Positions 33,893-46,967 of a stretch of DNA of 64,000 nucleotides are shown piece after piece. The stretch lies in contig CM046297.1 of NCBI GenBank assembly GCA_025267735.1, forward strand, positions 20,920,011-20,984,010, read 5' to 3'. A program made the translations under genes and the position numbers. The stretch's first letter is position 1, and the number at the start of each line of letters is the position of its first letter. The DNA comes from Mactra quadrangularis (lineage: Eukaryota > Mollusca > Bivalvia > Venerida > Mactridae). A model generated the notes under the pieces. The model was not told the DNA's origin, made no database searches, and saw only the letters and a list, made by a program, of their open reading frames with translations.

Positions 33893-35435
33893 GAGCCCTG
33901 TGTTGTCCCCGGGCTTTAGAATAGGGCATCTGTCTCCCCCTTGCATGTTGTAAAAGCCTAACTAAATGGGGGTTGCACGTTACCAGCCTGGTACCATTGC
34001 AAGATGGTTTTCTCCTGTCTTCTGTCTTTTGTTACACGCTGCTTCACAATTCCTGTCAAGGAATTTCTGTCATGTTTGTTTCCATTGGATACAAATATGA
34101 AACAAATCTTGCATACTGCAAAAGAACTGACTACTTTAACATTTTTTTTTGTGAACTGTATTCTTATACTGGATGATGTACAGGGTTTCTGCTACAACCT
34201 GTATATCATTCAGTGGATTGTAGCAGATTGTACAGTTCCTTAAATAATTGTTATTCTGTCAGTTCTTTAACTGTATGTGTCCATGATTTGTTTTCATAAA
34301 CAAATCAACTGAACAATAATTTAGTGTTTGGGTCACAATATCCTGACAACATCCCTTCTTTCAGCTAGGGAGAGTGTCTCTATATCTGAAAGATATCTGA
34401 AAACTTTTTTGTTTTCTCTGATGCACAGTGTTGTATCCTGTGTCTGTCTTTCAATCACATGCAATAATAAAATGAAAATAATAATAATAAATATAATAAT
34501 AATAATAATAAAAATAACAATAATAATAACAATAAAAATAATATCGTCTTCATCTTCACACTTTTTCCTTTGCGTAAAGGAAATATGATCCTAATCTTCT
34601 TAGTTAGGGTTATTCTAACTATCTGGGAAGATTATCTCATGTCTTCTGTTCTGGAAGATACTCTGTCTTCCAACCTGAGTCCTTATACAATAAGACAGTA
34701 TTTCTTACTATAAATGAAAATTACCAGAAAAGTTGTATTTTATAACAGTTTAACATGGATCTTGCCTTTTTGATTAAATGATATATTTTAATTGATTTTT
34801 GATTGCGTATTTTTGATCTAGGTATACAAATTTGTCTGGCAGCATCTTTGTATACACAGCTAGTCATCATGGTACAATATTGGAAATGAATTTGAATGTA
34901 TCATTTTTTCTTAAAAGCTAGGGTCTTTGCATGGATCCCTTTTGCTGTAAAATTTCTCAAAAGTACATTCAGATATTCGATGTAATTTCAAACATTAGGA
35001 TTAATTGTGATCATGTTTCATTCAGTAATTAATGAAATTAAATTGTCACCTCAGTTACCATTCATGTCATCTTTGGTTTGATTTCTTGAAAATGGACAGT
35101 GGTTTTTTCAATTATAGTAAGAAATACTAGCTTATTGTATTAGCACTCTATTTCCTGTTACAGAGAGCCTAAGTCTCTGTTATGATAGAGTGTGTCTCCT
35201 GACATAATCTGATGCCAACGTTTTTGCTGGGCCAAGCCTATCTGTTATTTAGAAGGTGTCTCCTGACACAGTCTTGTCCTTAAGTCTTTTGTTAGGCTAG
35301 GCCTATCAATGTATTTGGAGTATGCCTCCTTACACAGACTGATCCTAAAGTCTTTTGTTAGGCTAAGCCTATCTCTTATTTGGAGCATGTCTCCTGACAC
35401 TATCTTGGGTACTTACAGTATCCTTTTTGATACCT
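33893..35435 (+). repeat. Array unit 2, short type
   Basis: After tataaatgaaaattaccaga the middle is the short form (acatggatcttgcctttttg, atctaggtatacaaatttgt, agctagtcatcatggtacaa). It lacks about 390 bases found in long units and has its own diverged sequence. Confidence 0.9.
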
Positions 35436-37374
35436 GAGCCCCGTGTTGTCCCCGGGCTTTAGAATAGGGCATCTGTCTCCCCCTTGCATGTTGTAAAAGC
35501 CTAACTAAATGGGGGTTGCATGTTACCAGCCTGGTACCATTGCAAGATGGTTTTCTCCTGTCTTCTGTCTTTTGTTACACATTGTCTTCACAATTCCTGT
35601 GAAGGAATTTCTCTGTCATGTTTGTTTCAATTGGATACAAATATGAAACAAATCTTGCATACCACAAAAGAACTGACTACTTTAACAATTATTTTTGTAA
35701 ACTGTATTCTTATACTGGATGATGTACAGGGTTTCTGCTACAACCTGTATATCATTCAGTGGATTGTAGCAGATTGTACAGTTCCTTAAATAATTGTTAT
35801 TCTGTCAGTTCTTTAACTGTATGTGTCCATGATTTGTTTTCATAAACAAATCAACTGAACAATAATTTAGTGTTTGGGTCACAATATCCTGACAACATCC
35901 CTTCTTTCAGCTAGGGAGAGTGTCTCTATATCTGAAAGATATCTGAAAACTTTTTTGTTTTCTCTGATGCACAGTGTTGTATCCTGTGTCTGTCTTTCAA
36001 TCACATGCAATAATAAAATGAAAATAATAATAATAAATAAAGTAATAATAATAATAATAAAAATAACAATAATAATAACAATAAAAATAATAACGTCTTC
36101 ATCTTCACACTTTTTCCTTTGCGTAAAGGAAATATGATCCTAATCTTCTTAGTTAGGGTTATTCTAACTATCTGGGAAGATTATCTCATGTCTTCTGTTC
36201 TGGAAGATACTCTGTCTTCCATCCTGAGTCCTTATACAATAAGACAGTATTTCTTTCTATAAATGAAAAATACCTGAAAACTAGTATTTTACCATCAAAA
36301 CTTAAGTTGTAATCACTGTTTTTCATACAATACTTTCACTCTATCAATTATTTTTGTGTACACTTAAGTGATTGATGACATTATATAGCACATGTAAGAG
36401 TTGTCTCCTCTTGTTCATATCAATGTCATATAAGAATCTATATTCCTACCATTATAGGTATTATTTAAGTATATACTTTTGTTGCCAAGTTACTATGACT
36501 CTAGATCATTACACTATACATTTGAATGGTACTCTAGTGTGTCATTGAAAGGTAGGAGTCTTTAAAGTTGTCTTCAACTACTTGCTACACCTTTGACACA
36601 TTAAAGTATTATTTCATACCATTATAGTTATGGTTTAGATTCATAGTTAATTTTGGTAACCTTAGCATGTACTTAGATAATTACATTAACTATACCATTG
36701 AATAAAGATTTTTAGATGTTATTGATAAGTATGAACATTGATCTTGCTTTTTTGATTAAATGAAACATTTCTATTTATTTCCGATTGCGTAGTCATTTAT
36801 ATTACAACATTGGAAATGAATTTTAATGTCATTAATAATTTATTCTTGAAGCGTAGATCGCGGGCCTCTTTTGCTCTTACATGTCAGAAATTGCTCAAGT
36901 GTACATTCAGATATTTGATATAGTTTCATACAATTGGATTAATTATGATCATGTTTTATTCAGTAATTAATGAAGTTAAATTGTCACCTCAGTTACCATT
37001 CATGTCATCTTTGGTTTGATTTCTTGAAAATGGACAGTAGTTTTTTCAATTATAGTAAGAAATACTAGCTTATTGTATTAGCACTCTATTTCCTGTGACA
37101 GAGAGCCTAAGTCTCTGTTATGATAGAGTGTGTCTCCTGACATAATCTGATGCCAACGTTTTTGCTGGGCCAAGCCTATCTGCTATTTAGAAGGTGTCTC
37201 CTGACACAGTCTTGTCCTTAAGTCTTTTGTTAGGCTAGGCCTATCAATGTATTTGGAGTATGCCTCCTTACACAGACTGATCCTAAAGTCTTTTGTTAGG
37301 CTAAGCCTATCTCTTTATTTGGAGCATGTCTCCTGACACTATCTTGGGTACTTACAGTATCCTTTTTGATACCT
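35436..37374 (+). repeat. Array unit 3, long type
   Basis: Long-type middle. From about 36240 to 36900 it is almost identical to unit 1, including the gcgtagatcgcgggcctctt variant. Confidence 0.9.
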
Positions 37375-38852
37375 GAGCCCCGTGTTGTCCCCGGGCTTTA
37401 GAATAGGGCATCTGTCTCCCCCTTGCATGTTGTAAAAGCCTAACTAAATGGGGGTTGCATGTTACCAGCCTGGTACCATTGCAAGATGGTTTTCTCCTGT
37501 CTTCTGTCTTTTCTTACACATTGTCTTCACAATTCCTGTGAAGGAATTTCTCTGTCATGTTTGTTTCCATTGGATACAAATATGAAACAAATCTTGCATA
37601 CCACAAAAGAACTGACTACTTTAACAATTATTTTTGTAAACTGTATTCTTATACTGGATGATGTACAGGGTTTCTGCTACAACCTGTATATCATTCAGTG
37701 GATTGTAGCAGATTGTACAGTTCCTTAAATAATTGTTATTCTGTCAGTTCTTTAACTGTATGTGTCCATGATTTGTTTTCATAAACAAATCAACTGAACA
37801 ATAATTTAGTGTTTGGGTCACAGTATCCTGACAACATCCCTTCTTTCAGCTAGGGAGAGTGTCTCTATATCTGAAAGATATCTGAAAACTTTTTTGTTTT
37901 CTCTGATGCACAGTGTTGTATCCTGTGTCTGTCTTTCAATCACATGCAATAATAAAATGAAAATATTAATAATAAATATAATAATAATAATAATAAAAAT
38001 AACAATAATAATAACAATAAAAATAATAACGTCTTCATCTTCACACTTTTTCCTTTGCGTAAAGGAAATATGATCCTAATCTTCTTGGTTTGGGTTATGC
38101 TATTGCGGAAGATTATCTCAAGCCTTCTGTTCTGTAACATACTCTGTCTTCCCTCCTGATTCCTTATACAATAAGACAGTATTTCTTACTATAAATGAAA
38201 ATTACCAGAAAAGTTGTATTTTATAACAGTTTGAACATGGATCTTGCCTTTTTGATTAAATGATATATTTTAATTGATTTTTGATTGCGTATTTTTGATC
38301 TAGGTATACAAATTTGTCTGGCAGCATCTTTGTATACACAGCTAGTCATCATGGTACAATATTGGAAATGAATTTGAATGTATCATTTTTTCTTAAAAGC
38401 TAGGGTCTTTGCATGGATCTCTTTTGCTGTAAAATTTCTCAAAAGTACATTCAGATATTCGATGTAATTTCAAACATTAGGATTAATTGTGATCATGTTT
38501 CATTCAGTAATTAATGAAATTAAATTGTCACCTCAGTTACCATTCATGTCATCTTTGGTTTGATTTCTTGAAAATGGACAGTGGTTTTTTCAATTATAGT
38601 AAGAAATACTAGCTTATTGTATTAGCACTCTATTTCCTGTGACAGAGAGCCTAAGTCTCTGTTATGATAGAGTGTGTCTCCTGACATAATCTGATGCCAA
38701 CGTTTTTGCTGGGCCAAGCCTATCTGTTATTTAGAAGGTGTCTCCTGACACAGTCTTGTCCTTAAGTCTTTTGTTAGGCTAGGCCTATCCCTGTATTTGG
38801 AGTATGTCTCCTGACACTATCTTGGGTACTTACAGTATCCTTTTTAATACCT
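37375..38852 (+). repeat. Array unit 4, short type
   Basis: Short-type middle nearly identical to unit 2. It carries a private diverged patch at 38085-38160 (tttgggttatgctattgcgg, ctgtaacatactctg) and has one 66-bp subrepeat fewer, which explains the 65-base difference from unit 2. Confidence 0.9.
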
Positions 38853-40790
38853 GAGCCCCGTGTTGTCCCCGGGCTTTAGAATAGGGCATCTGTCTCCCCC
38901 TTGCATGTTGTAAAAGCCTAACTAAATGGGGGTTGCACGTTACCAGTATGGTACCATTGCAAGATGGTTTTCTCTGGTCTTCTGTCTTTTGTTACACGCT
39001 GCTTCACAATTCCTGTCAAGGAATTTCTGTCATGTTTGTTTCCATTGGATACAAATATGAAACAAATCTTGCATACCACAAAAGAACTGACTACTTTAAC
39101 AATTGTTTTTGTAAACTGTATTCTTATACTGGATGATGTACAGGGTTTCTGCTACAACCTGTATATCATTCAGTGGATTGTAGCAGATTGTACAGTTCTT
39201 TAAATAATTGTTATTCTGTCAGTTCTTTAACTGTATGCGTCCATGATTTCTTTCAATAAACAAATGAACTGAACAGTGGATTATTGTTTTGGGTCACAAT
39301 ATCCTGACATCATCCCTTCTTTCAGCTAGGGAGAGTGTCTCTATATCTGAAAGATATCTGAAAACTTTTTTGTTTTCTCTGATGCACAGTGTTGTATCCT
39401 GTGTCTGTCTTTCAATCACATGCAATAATAAAATGAAAATAATAATAATAAATAAAGTAATAATAATAATAAAAATAACAATAATAATAACAATAAAAGT
39501 AATAACGTCTTCATCTTCACACTTTTTCCTTTGCGTAAAGGAAATATGATCCTTATCTTCTTAGTTAGGGTTATTCTAACTATCTGGGAAGATTATCTCA
39601 TGTCTTCTGTTCTGGAAGATACTCTGTCTTCCAACCTGAGTCCTTATACAATAAGACAGTATTTCTTTCTATAAATGAAAAATACCTGAAAACTAGTATT
39701 TTACCGTCAAAACTTAAGTTGTAATCACTGTTTTTCATACAATACTTTCACTCTATCAATTATTTTTGTGTACACTTAAGTGATTGATGACATTATATAG
39801 CAAATGTAAGAGTTGTCTCCTCTTGTTCATATCAATGTCATATAAGAATCTATATTCCTACCATTATAGGTATTATTTAAGTATATACTTTTGTTGCCAA
39901 GTTACTATGACTCTAGATCATTACACTATACATTTGAATGGTACTCTAGTGTGTCATTGAAAGGTAGGAGTCTTTAAAGTTGTCTTCAACTACTTGCTAC
40001 ACCTTTGACACATTAAAGTATTATTTCATACCATTATAGTTATGGTTTAGATTCATAGTTAATTTTGGTAACCTTAGCATGTACTTAGATAATTACATTA
40101 ACTATACCATTGAATAAAGATTTTTAGATGTTATTGATAAGTATGAACATTGATCTTGCTTTTTTGATTAAATGAAACATTTCTATTTATTTCCGATTGC
40201 GTAGTCATTTATATTACAACATTGGAAATGAATTTTAATGTCATTAATCATTTTATTCTTTGAAGCGTAGATCTGGAGACCTCTTTTTGCTGTTAAATGT
40301 CAGAAATGGCTTAAGTGTACATTCAGATATTTGATATAGTTTCATACAATTGGATTAATTATGATCATGTTTTATTCAGTAATTAATGAAGTTAAATTGT
40401 CACCTCAGTTACCATTCATGTCATCTTTGGTTTGATTTCTTGAAAATGGACAGTGGTTTTTTCAATTATAGTAAGAAATACTAGCTTATTGTATTAGCAC
40501 TCTATTTCCTGTGACAGAAAGCCTAAGTCTCTGTTATGATAGAGTGTGTCTCCTGACATAATCTGATGCCAACGTTTTTGCTGGGCCAAGCCTATCTGTT
40601 ATTTAGAAGGTGTCTCCTGACACAGTCTTGTCCTTAAGTCTTTTGTTAGGCTAGGCCTATCAATGTATTTTGAGTATGCCTCCTTACACAGACTGATCCT
40701 AAAGTCTTTTGTTAGGCTAAGCCTATCTCTTTATTTGGAGCATGTCTCCTGACACTATCTTGGGTACTTACAGTATCCTTTTTGATACCT
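38853..40790 (+). repeat. Array unit 5, long type
   Basis: Long-type middle, with the variant gcgtagatctggagacctct in place of the unit 1/3 form. Confidence 0.9.
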
Positions 40791-42721
40791 GAGCCCCGTG
40801 TTGTCCCCGGGCTTTAGAATAGGGCATCTGTCTCCCCCTTGCATGTTGTAAAAGCCTAACTAAATGGGGGTTGCATGTTACCAGCCTGGTACCATTGCAA
40901 GATGGTTTTCTCCTGTCTTCTGTCTTTTGTTACACGCTGCTTCACAATTCCTGTCAAGGAATTTCTGTCATGTTTGTTTCCATTGGATACAAATATGAAA
41001 CAAATCTGGCATACCACAAAAGAACTGACAACTTTAACAATTTTTTTTGTAAACTGTATTCTTATACTGGATAATGTACAGGGTTTCTGCTACAACCTGT
41101 ATATCATTTAGTGGATTGTAGCAGATTGTACAGTTCTTTAAATAATTGTTATTCTGTCAGTTCTTTAACTGTATGCGTCCATGATTTCTTTCAATAAACA
41201 AATGAACTGAACAGTGGATTATTGTTTTGGGTCACAATATCCTGACATCATCCCTTCTTTCAGCTAGGGAGAGTGTCTCTATATCTGAAAGATATCTGAA
41301 AACTTTTTTGTTTTCTCTGATGCACAGTGTTGTATCCTGTGTCTGTCTTTCAATCACATGCAATAATAAAATGAAAATAATAATAATAATAAATATAGTA
41401 ATAATAATAATAAAAATAACAATAATAATGACAATAAAAATAATAACGTCTTCATCTTCACACTTTTTCCTTTGCGTAAAGGAAATATGATCCTTATCTT
41501 CTTAGTTAGGGTTATTCTAACTGTCTGGGAAGATTATCTCATGTCTTTTGTTCTGGAAGATATTCTGTCTTCCAACCTGAGTCCTTATAAATACAATAAG
41601 ACAGTATTTCTTTCTATAAATGAAAAATACCTGAAAACTAGTATTTTACCGTCAAACGTTAAGTTGTAATCACTGTTTTTCATACAATACTTTCTCTCTA
41701 TCAATTATTTTTGTGTACACTTAAGTGATTGATGACATTATATAGCAAATGTAAGAGTTGTCTCCCCTTGTTCATATCAATGTCATATAAGAATCTATAT
41801 TCCTACCATTATAGGTATTATTTAAGTATATACTTTTGTTGCCAAGTTACTATGACTCTAGATCATTACACTATACATTTGAATGGTACTCTAGTGTGTC
41901 ATTGAAAGGTAGGAGTCTTTAAAGTTGTCTTCAACTACTTGCTACACCTTTGACACATTAAAGTATTATTTCATACCATTATAGTTATGGTTTAGATTCA
42001 TAGTTAATTTTGGTAACCTTAGCATGTACTTAGATAATTACATTAACTATACCATTGAATAAAGATTTTTAGATGTTATTGATAAGTATGAACATTGATC
42101 TTGCTTTTTTGATTAAATGAAACATTTCTATTTATTTCCGATTGCGTAGTCATTTATATTACAACATTGGAAATGAATTTTAATGTCATTAATCATTTTA
42201 TTCTTGAAGCGTAGATCGCGGGACCTCTTTTGCTGTTAAATGTCAGAAATGGCTCAAGTGTACATTCAGATATTTGATATAGTTTCATACAATTGGATTA
42301 ATTATGATCATGTTTTATTCAGTAATTAATGAAGTTAAATTGTCACCTCAGTTACCTTTGGTTTGATTTCTTGAAAATGGACAGTAGTTTTTTCAATTAT
42401 AGTAAGAAATACTAGCTTATTGTATTAGCACTCTATTTCCTGTGACAGAGAGTCTAAGTCTCTGTTATGATAGAGTGTGTCTCCTGACATAATCTGATGC
42501 CAACGTTTTTGCTGGGCCAAGCCTATCTGTTATTTAGAAGGTGTCTCCTGACACAGTCTTGTCCTTAAGTCTTTTGTTAGGCTAGGCCTATCAATGTATT
42601 TGGAGTATGCCTCCTTACACAGACTGATCCTAAAGTCTTTTGTTAGGCTAAGCCTATCTCTATATTTGGAGCATGTCTCCTGACACTATCTTGGGTACTT
42701 ACAGTATCCTTTTTGATACCT
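40791..42721 (+). repeat. Array unit 6, long type
   Basis: Long-type middle. The variant gcgtagatcgcgggacctct and a missing attcatgtcatc block near 42355 distinguish it from its neighbours. Confidence 0.9.
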
Positions 42722-44663
42722 GAGCCCCGTGTTGTCCCCGGGCTTTAGAATAGGGCATCTGTCTCCCCCTTGCATGTTGTAAAAGCCTAACTAAATGGGG
42801 GTTGCATGTTACCAGCCTGGTACCATTGCAAGATGGTTTTCTCCTGTCTTCTGTCTTTTCTTACACATTGTCTTCACAATTCCTGTGAAGGAATTTCTCT
42901 GTCATGTTTGTTTCCATTGGATACAAATATGAAACAAATCTTGCATACCACAAAAGAACTGACTACTTTAACAATTATTTTTGTAAACTGTATTCTTATA
43001 CTGGATGATGTACAGGGTTTCTGCTACAACCTGTATATCATTCAGTGGATTGTAGCAGATTGTACAGTTCTTTAAATAATTGTTATTCTGTCAGTTCTTT
43101 AACTGTATGTGTCCATGATTTGTTTTCATAAACAAATCAATGAACAATAATTTAGTGTTTGGGTCACAATATCCTGACAACATCCCTTCTTTCAGCTAGG
43201 GAGAGTGTCTCTATATCTGAAAGATATCTGAAAACTTTTTTGTTTTCTCTGATGCACAGTGTTGTATCCTGTGTCTGTCTTTCAATCACATGCAATAATA
43301 AAATGAAAATAATAATAATAAATATAATAATAATAATAATAAAAATAACAAAAATAATAACAATAAAAATAATAACGTCTTCATCTTCACACTTTTTCCT
43401 TTGCGTAAAGGAAATATGATCCTAATCTTCTTAGTTAGGGTTATTCTAACTATCTGGGAAGATTATCTCATGTCTTCTGTTCTGGAAGATACTCTGTCTT
43501 CCAACCTGAGTCCTTACACAATAAGACAGTATTTCATTCTATAAATGAAAAATACCTGAAAACTAGTATTTTACCGTCAAACCTTAAGTTGTAATCACTG
43601 TTTTTCATACAATACTTTCACTCTATCAATTATTTTTTGTGTACACTTAAGTGATTGATGACAATGACATTATATAGCAAATGTAAGAGTTGTCTCCTCT
43701 TGTTCATATCAATGTCATATAAGAATCTATATTCCTACCATTATAGGTATTATTTAAGTATATACTTTTGTTGCCAAGTTACTATGACTCTAGATCATTA
43801 CACTATACATTTGAATGGTACTCTAGTGTGTCATTGAAAGGTAGGAGTCTTTAAAGTTGTCTTCAACTACTTGCTACACCTTTGACACATTAAAGTATTA
43901 TTTCATACCATTATAGTTATGGTTTAGATTCATAGTTAATTTTGGTAACCTTAGCATGTACTTAGATAATTACATTAACTATACCATTGAATAAAGATTT
44001 TTAGATGTTATTGATAAGTATGAACATTGATCTTGCTTTTTTGATTAAATGAAACATTTCTATTTATTTCCGATTGCGTAGTCATTTATATTACAACATT
44101 GGAAATGAATTTTAATGTCATGAATCATTTTATTCTTGAAGCGTAGATCTCGAGAGCTCTTTTGCTGTTAAATGTCAGAAATGGCTTAAGTGTACATTCA
44201 GATATTTGATATAGTTTCATACAATTGGATTAATTATGATCATGTTTTATTCAGTAATTAATGAAGTTAAATTGTCACCTCAGTTACCATTCATGTCATC
44301 TTTGGTTTGATTTCTTGAAAATGGACAGTGGTTTTTTCAATTATAGTAAGAAATACTAGCTTATTGTATTAGCACTCTATTTCCTGTGACAGAGAGCCTA
44401 AGTCTCTGTTATGATAGTGTGTCTCCTGACATAATCTGATGCCAACGTTTTTGCTGGGCCAAGCCTATCTGTTATTTAGAAGGTGTCTCCTGACACAGTC
44501 TTGTCCTTAAGTCTTTTGTTAGGCTAGGCCTATCAATGTATTTTGAGTATGCCTCCTTACACAGACTGATCCTAAAGTCTTTTGTTAGGCTAAGCCTATC
44601 TCTTTATTTGGAGCATGTCTCCTGACACTATCTTGGGTACTTACAGTATCCTTTTTGATACCC
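42722..44663 (+). repeat. Array unit 7, long type
   Basis: Long-type middle, with an extra acaatg step near 43660 and the variant gcgtagatctcgagagctct. Confidence 0.9.
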
Positions 44664-45600
44664 GAGCCCCGTGTTGTCCCCGGGCTTTAGAATAGGGCAT
44701 CTGTCTCCCCCTTGCATGTTGTAAAAGCCTAACCAAATGGGGGTTGCATGTTACAAGCATGGTACCATTGCAAGATGGTTTTTTCCTGTCTTCTGTCTTT
44801 TCTTACACATTGTCTTCACAATTCCTGTCAAGGAATTTCTGTCATGTTTGTTTCCATTGGATACAAATATAAAAAAAATCTTGCATACTGCAAAAGAACT
44901 GACTACTTTAACATTATTTTTGTGAACTGTATTCTTATACTGGATGATGTACAGGGTTTCTGCTATAACCTGTTCATTATTTAGTAGATCATAGCAGATT
45001 GTACAGTTCCTTAAATAATTGTTATTGTGTCAGTTCTTTTACTGTATGCTCCATGATTTGTTTTCATAAACAAATCAACTGAACAATAGTTTATTGTTTG
45101 GGTCACAATATCCTGACAACATCCCTTCTTTCAGCTAGGGAGAGCGTCTCTATATCTGAAAGATATCTGAAAACTTTTTTGTTTTCTCTGATGCACAGTG
45201 TTGTATCCTGTGTGTCTTTCAATCACATGCAATAATAAATGAAAATAAGAATAATAACTATAATAACTAATTAAAAAAATAAGTTTAATAACGTCTTCAT
45301 ATTCACACTTTTTCCTTTAGGTAAAGGAAATATGATCCTAATCTTCTTAGTTAGGGTTATCCTAACTATCTGGGGAGATTATCTCATGTCTTCTGTTCTG
45401 GAAGATACTCTGTCTTCCAACCTGAGTCCTTATACATTAAGATAGTATTTCTGACGTCTGTTAACAGGCTAAGCCTTTCTCTTTACATGGAGCATTTATC
45501 CTGACACAGTGTGGTCTAGATGCCATTTATGAGGCTAAGCCTATTTCTTTATATGGAGCATTTATCCTGACACAGTGTGATCTAGATGCCATTATTTAAA
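44664..45600 (+). repeat. Array unit 8, partial and decayed right edge
   Basis: The core and following blocks are present with many private changes. The (AAT)n tract has degenerated (about 45230-45290). After cttatacattaagatagtat the unit passes into about two diverged 66-72-bp subrepeats (ggctaagcctatttctttat, ggagcatttatcctgacaca) and then ends. Confidence 0.85.
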
Positions 45601-45910
45601 CATTATTTATTAGTAAATATGAACGTTCGATTAGCTGGAAAAATGTAGGGCAGAACATGTTCTTAAAGCGAGCGCTGTCGGAATATGTCTGGACAGCACA
45701 TGGTAATTTGATGTTTTTTTATCTGCCTTACAGTGTGTAGAATTAATCAAACGCTCTATAGTCTATGAATAGACTTGGAACGGTTTAAAGCTCTGACGAA
45801 TACCTGAATCTGTGGTAATACATCAGATGACCACTGCTGGGATTTGTATCCGACGGGGATCGAGGCGCTGTAGTCGAGCTTCTGAAGGGCTGATTTAAAA
45901 CCCTCTACTG
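45601..45910. other. CpG-richer unique segment at the array edge
   Basis: Directly after the array, composition changes: ttaaagcgagcgctgtcgga and gacggggatcgaggcgctgt are CpG-bearing. A frame from the ATG at 45657 (MFLKRALSEYVWTAH) runs into a donor-like ACATG|GTAATTTG at 45702. Phase does not fit the exon at 54121. It is a possible exon or regulatory patch, but unproven. Confidence 0.25.
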
Positions 45911-46274
45911 TAAAGACATGCACTGTTTGATCTGCATATTGCTTGAATCTTTATTCTCTATGGAGAATACACGACTAAACGACGATTTTTAAACATTTTT
46001 AGAAATGCTTATACTTGTCTATCATTTAGGAACCAGACTAAGGGTGTCTGAAGATGTCCTGTGAGAACCAGTGTTCAATTAACATCATGTTATTATCTCT
46101 ATGTACAAAAGTTAGCTCATATGGTCATTTAAACTGAAATCTCTATGATCTTGACAAAGTCAAAAACTACAAAAATCAATTTATTTAAAGTGGTAAAACT
46201 AATATAACATAAAATATGTATTTGAGTTTATATGTTAAAATAATCTTATAGGGTTATTCTGCAAGTACTAAAAT

Positions 46275-46640
46275 AATTAGTGTTAAAATACTGTTTATTA
46301 TAGTTTGAACATGGGGCTTCCTCATGTTTAGTAATAGACTGTGGCAAATAGGAATCTGTATTTCAATCCACCATAGACGTTAGGTGGCACATGCCTAATT
46401 AAGGTGATAATTACAACAGCAATTAAAGTGGTACTATCTATATGTTAAAATGCTGACGATTCAGTTTGTGAAATTGAAGTATATCTGATCTGCTTTAGTA
46501 TACTAATGATCAGTAAATGTAAGGATAAAGTTTTTGCATCCTTTCCATTAGTTACACAATTCTGTGTTAACAGCGCTTTGATCAATAGATGTCACTTATT
46601 TTATGACCAGCTTTAAGTAGACCGTTGTCTGTACGTTAGA
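46275..46640 (+). repeat. Diverged local duplication, left copy
   Basis: ggggcttcctcatgtttagt, agactgtggcaaata, ggtgataattacaacagcaa, tgctgacgatt and taacagcgctttgat reappear in the same order and orientation at 47650-48010. Identity is moderate, so the duplication is old or the two are members of a dispersed family. Confidence 0.7.
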
Positions 46641-46967
46641 CTCAAATTATGGCTCACTGTTTTAAGTCTGATAAATGGTTTTATCAGATCATACATTATC
46701 TTGCAAATTTGACTAAGTTTAGATTTTTATGCCACATATGGCAAAGTCGTCAGCTGCTCGTTAGAATAGTTAAGATGATATCGATTAGAATTAAGTTCAG
46801 AAAACCTGGTTTGGTGAACTGGTCATAATAATCTTTATAAATAAAAAAACAACAAAACATATAACATGAAAGTCATTGTTGTAACATTCTATGCTAGTTT
46901 ATTTGTTCTGTATTTCATTTGACATAACTCAATGTGAGATGACATACTGGCTTTGTTAGTTTTAATT

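Larger units (their letters stand above)
30855..45600 (+). repeat. Megasatellite: tandem array of ~1.5/1.94-kb units
   Basis: Nine occurrences of gagccccgtgttgtccccgg (30974, 31959, 33893, 35436, 37375, 38853, 40791, 42722, 44664) mark units of 985, 1934, 1543, 1939, 1478, 1938, 1931, 1942 and about 940 bases. Every unit has, in order: the core (tctgtctcccccttgcatgt ... aaatgggggttgca), a block with atggttttctcctgtcttct and gtacagggtttctgctacaa, a block with cagctagggagagtgtctct, an (AAT)n tract, cgtcttcatcttcacac, a variable middle, and four 66-bp subrepeats (tgtctcctgacac ... tttgttaggctaagcctatc). Neighbouring units are near-identical over hundreds of bases. The 60-92-codon frames recurring in each unit are passive consequences of the repetition. 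The whole array is head to tail in one orientation. Confidence 0.97.

Noticed and set aside
31545..45000. Recurring 60-92-codon frames in every array unit (e.g. MGHNILTTSLLSARESVS..., MLPAWYHCKMVFSC...)
   Set aside because: They persist because the DNA is repeated and because the (AAT)n tract changes in steps of three. Differences between copies include many amino-acid changes, there are no splice sites or domains, and part of each frame is poly-isoleucine from the microsatellite.
45657..45702. Exon upstream of the 54121 exon in the same gene
   Set aside because: It would end in phase 1, whereas the 54121 exon needs phase 0. A direct join gives an early stop.
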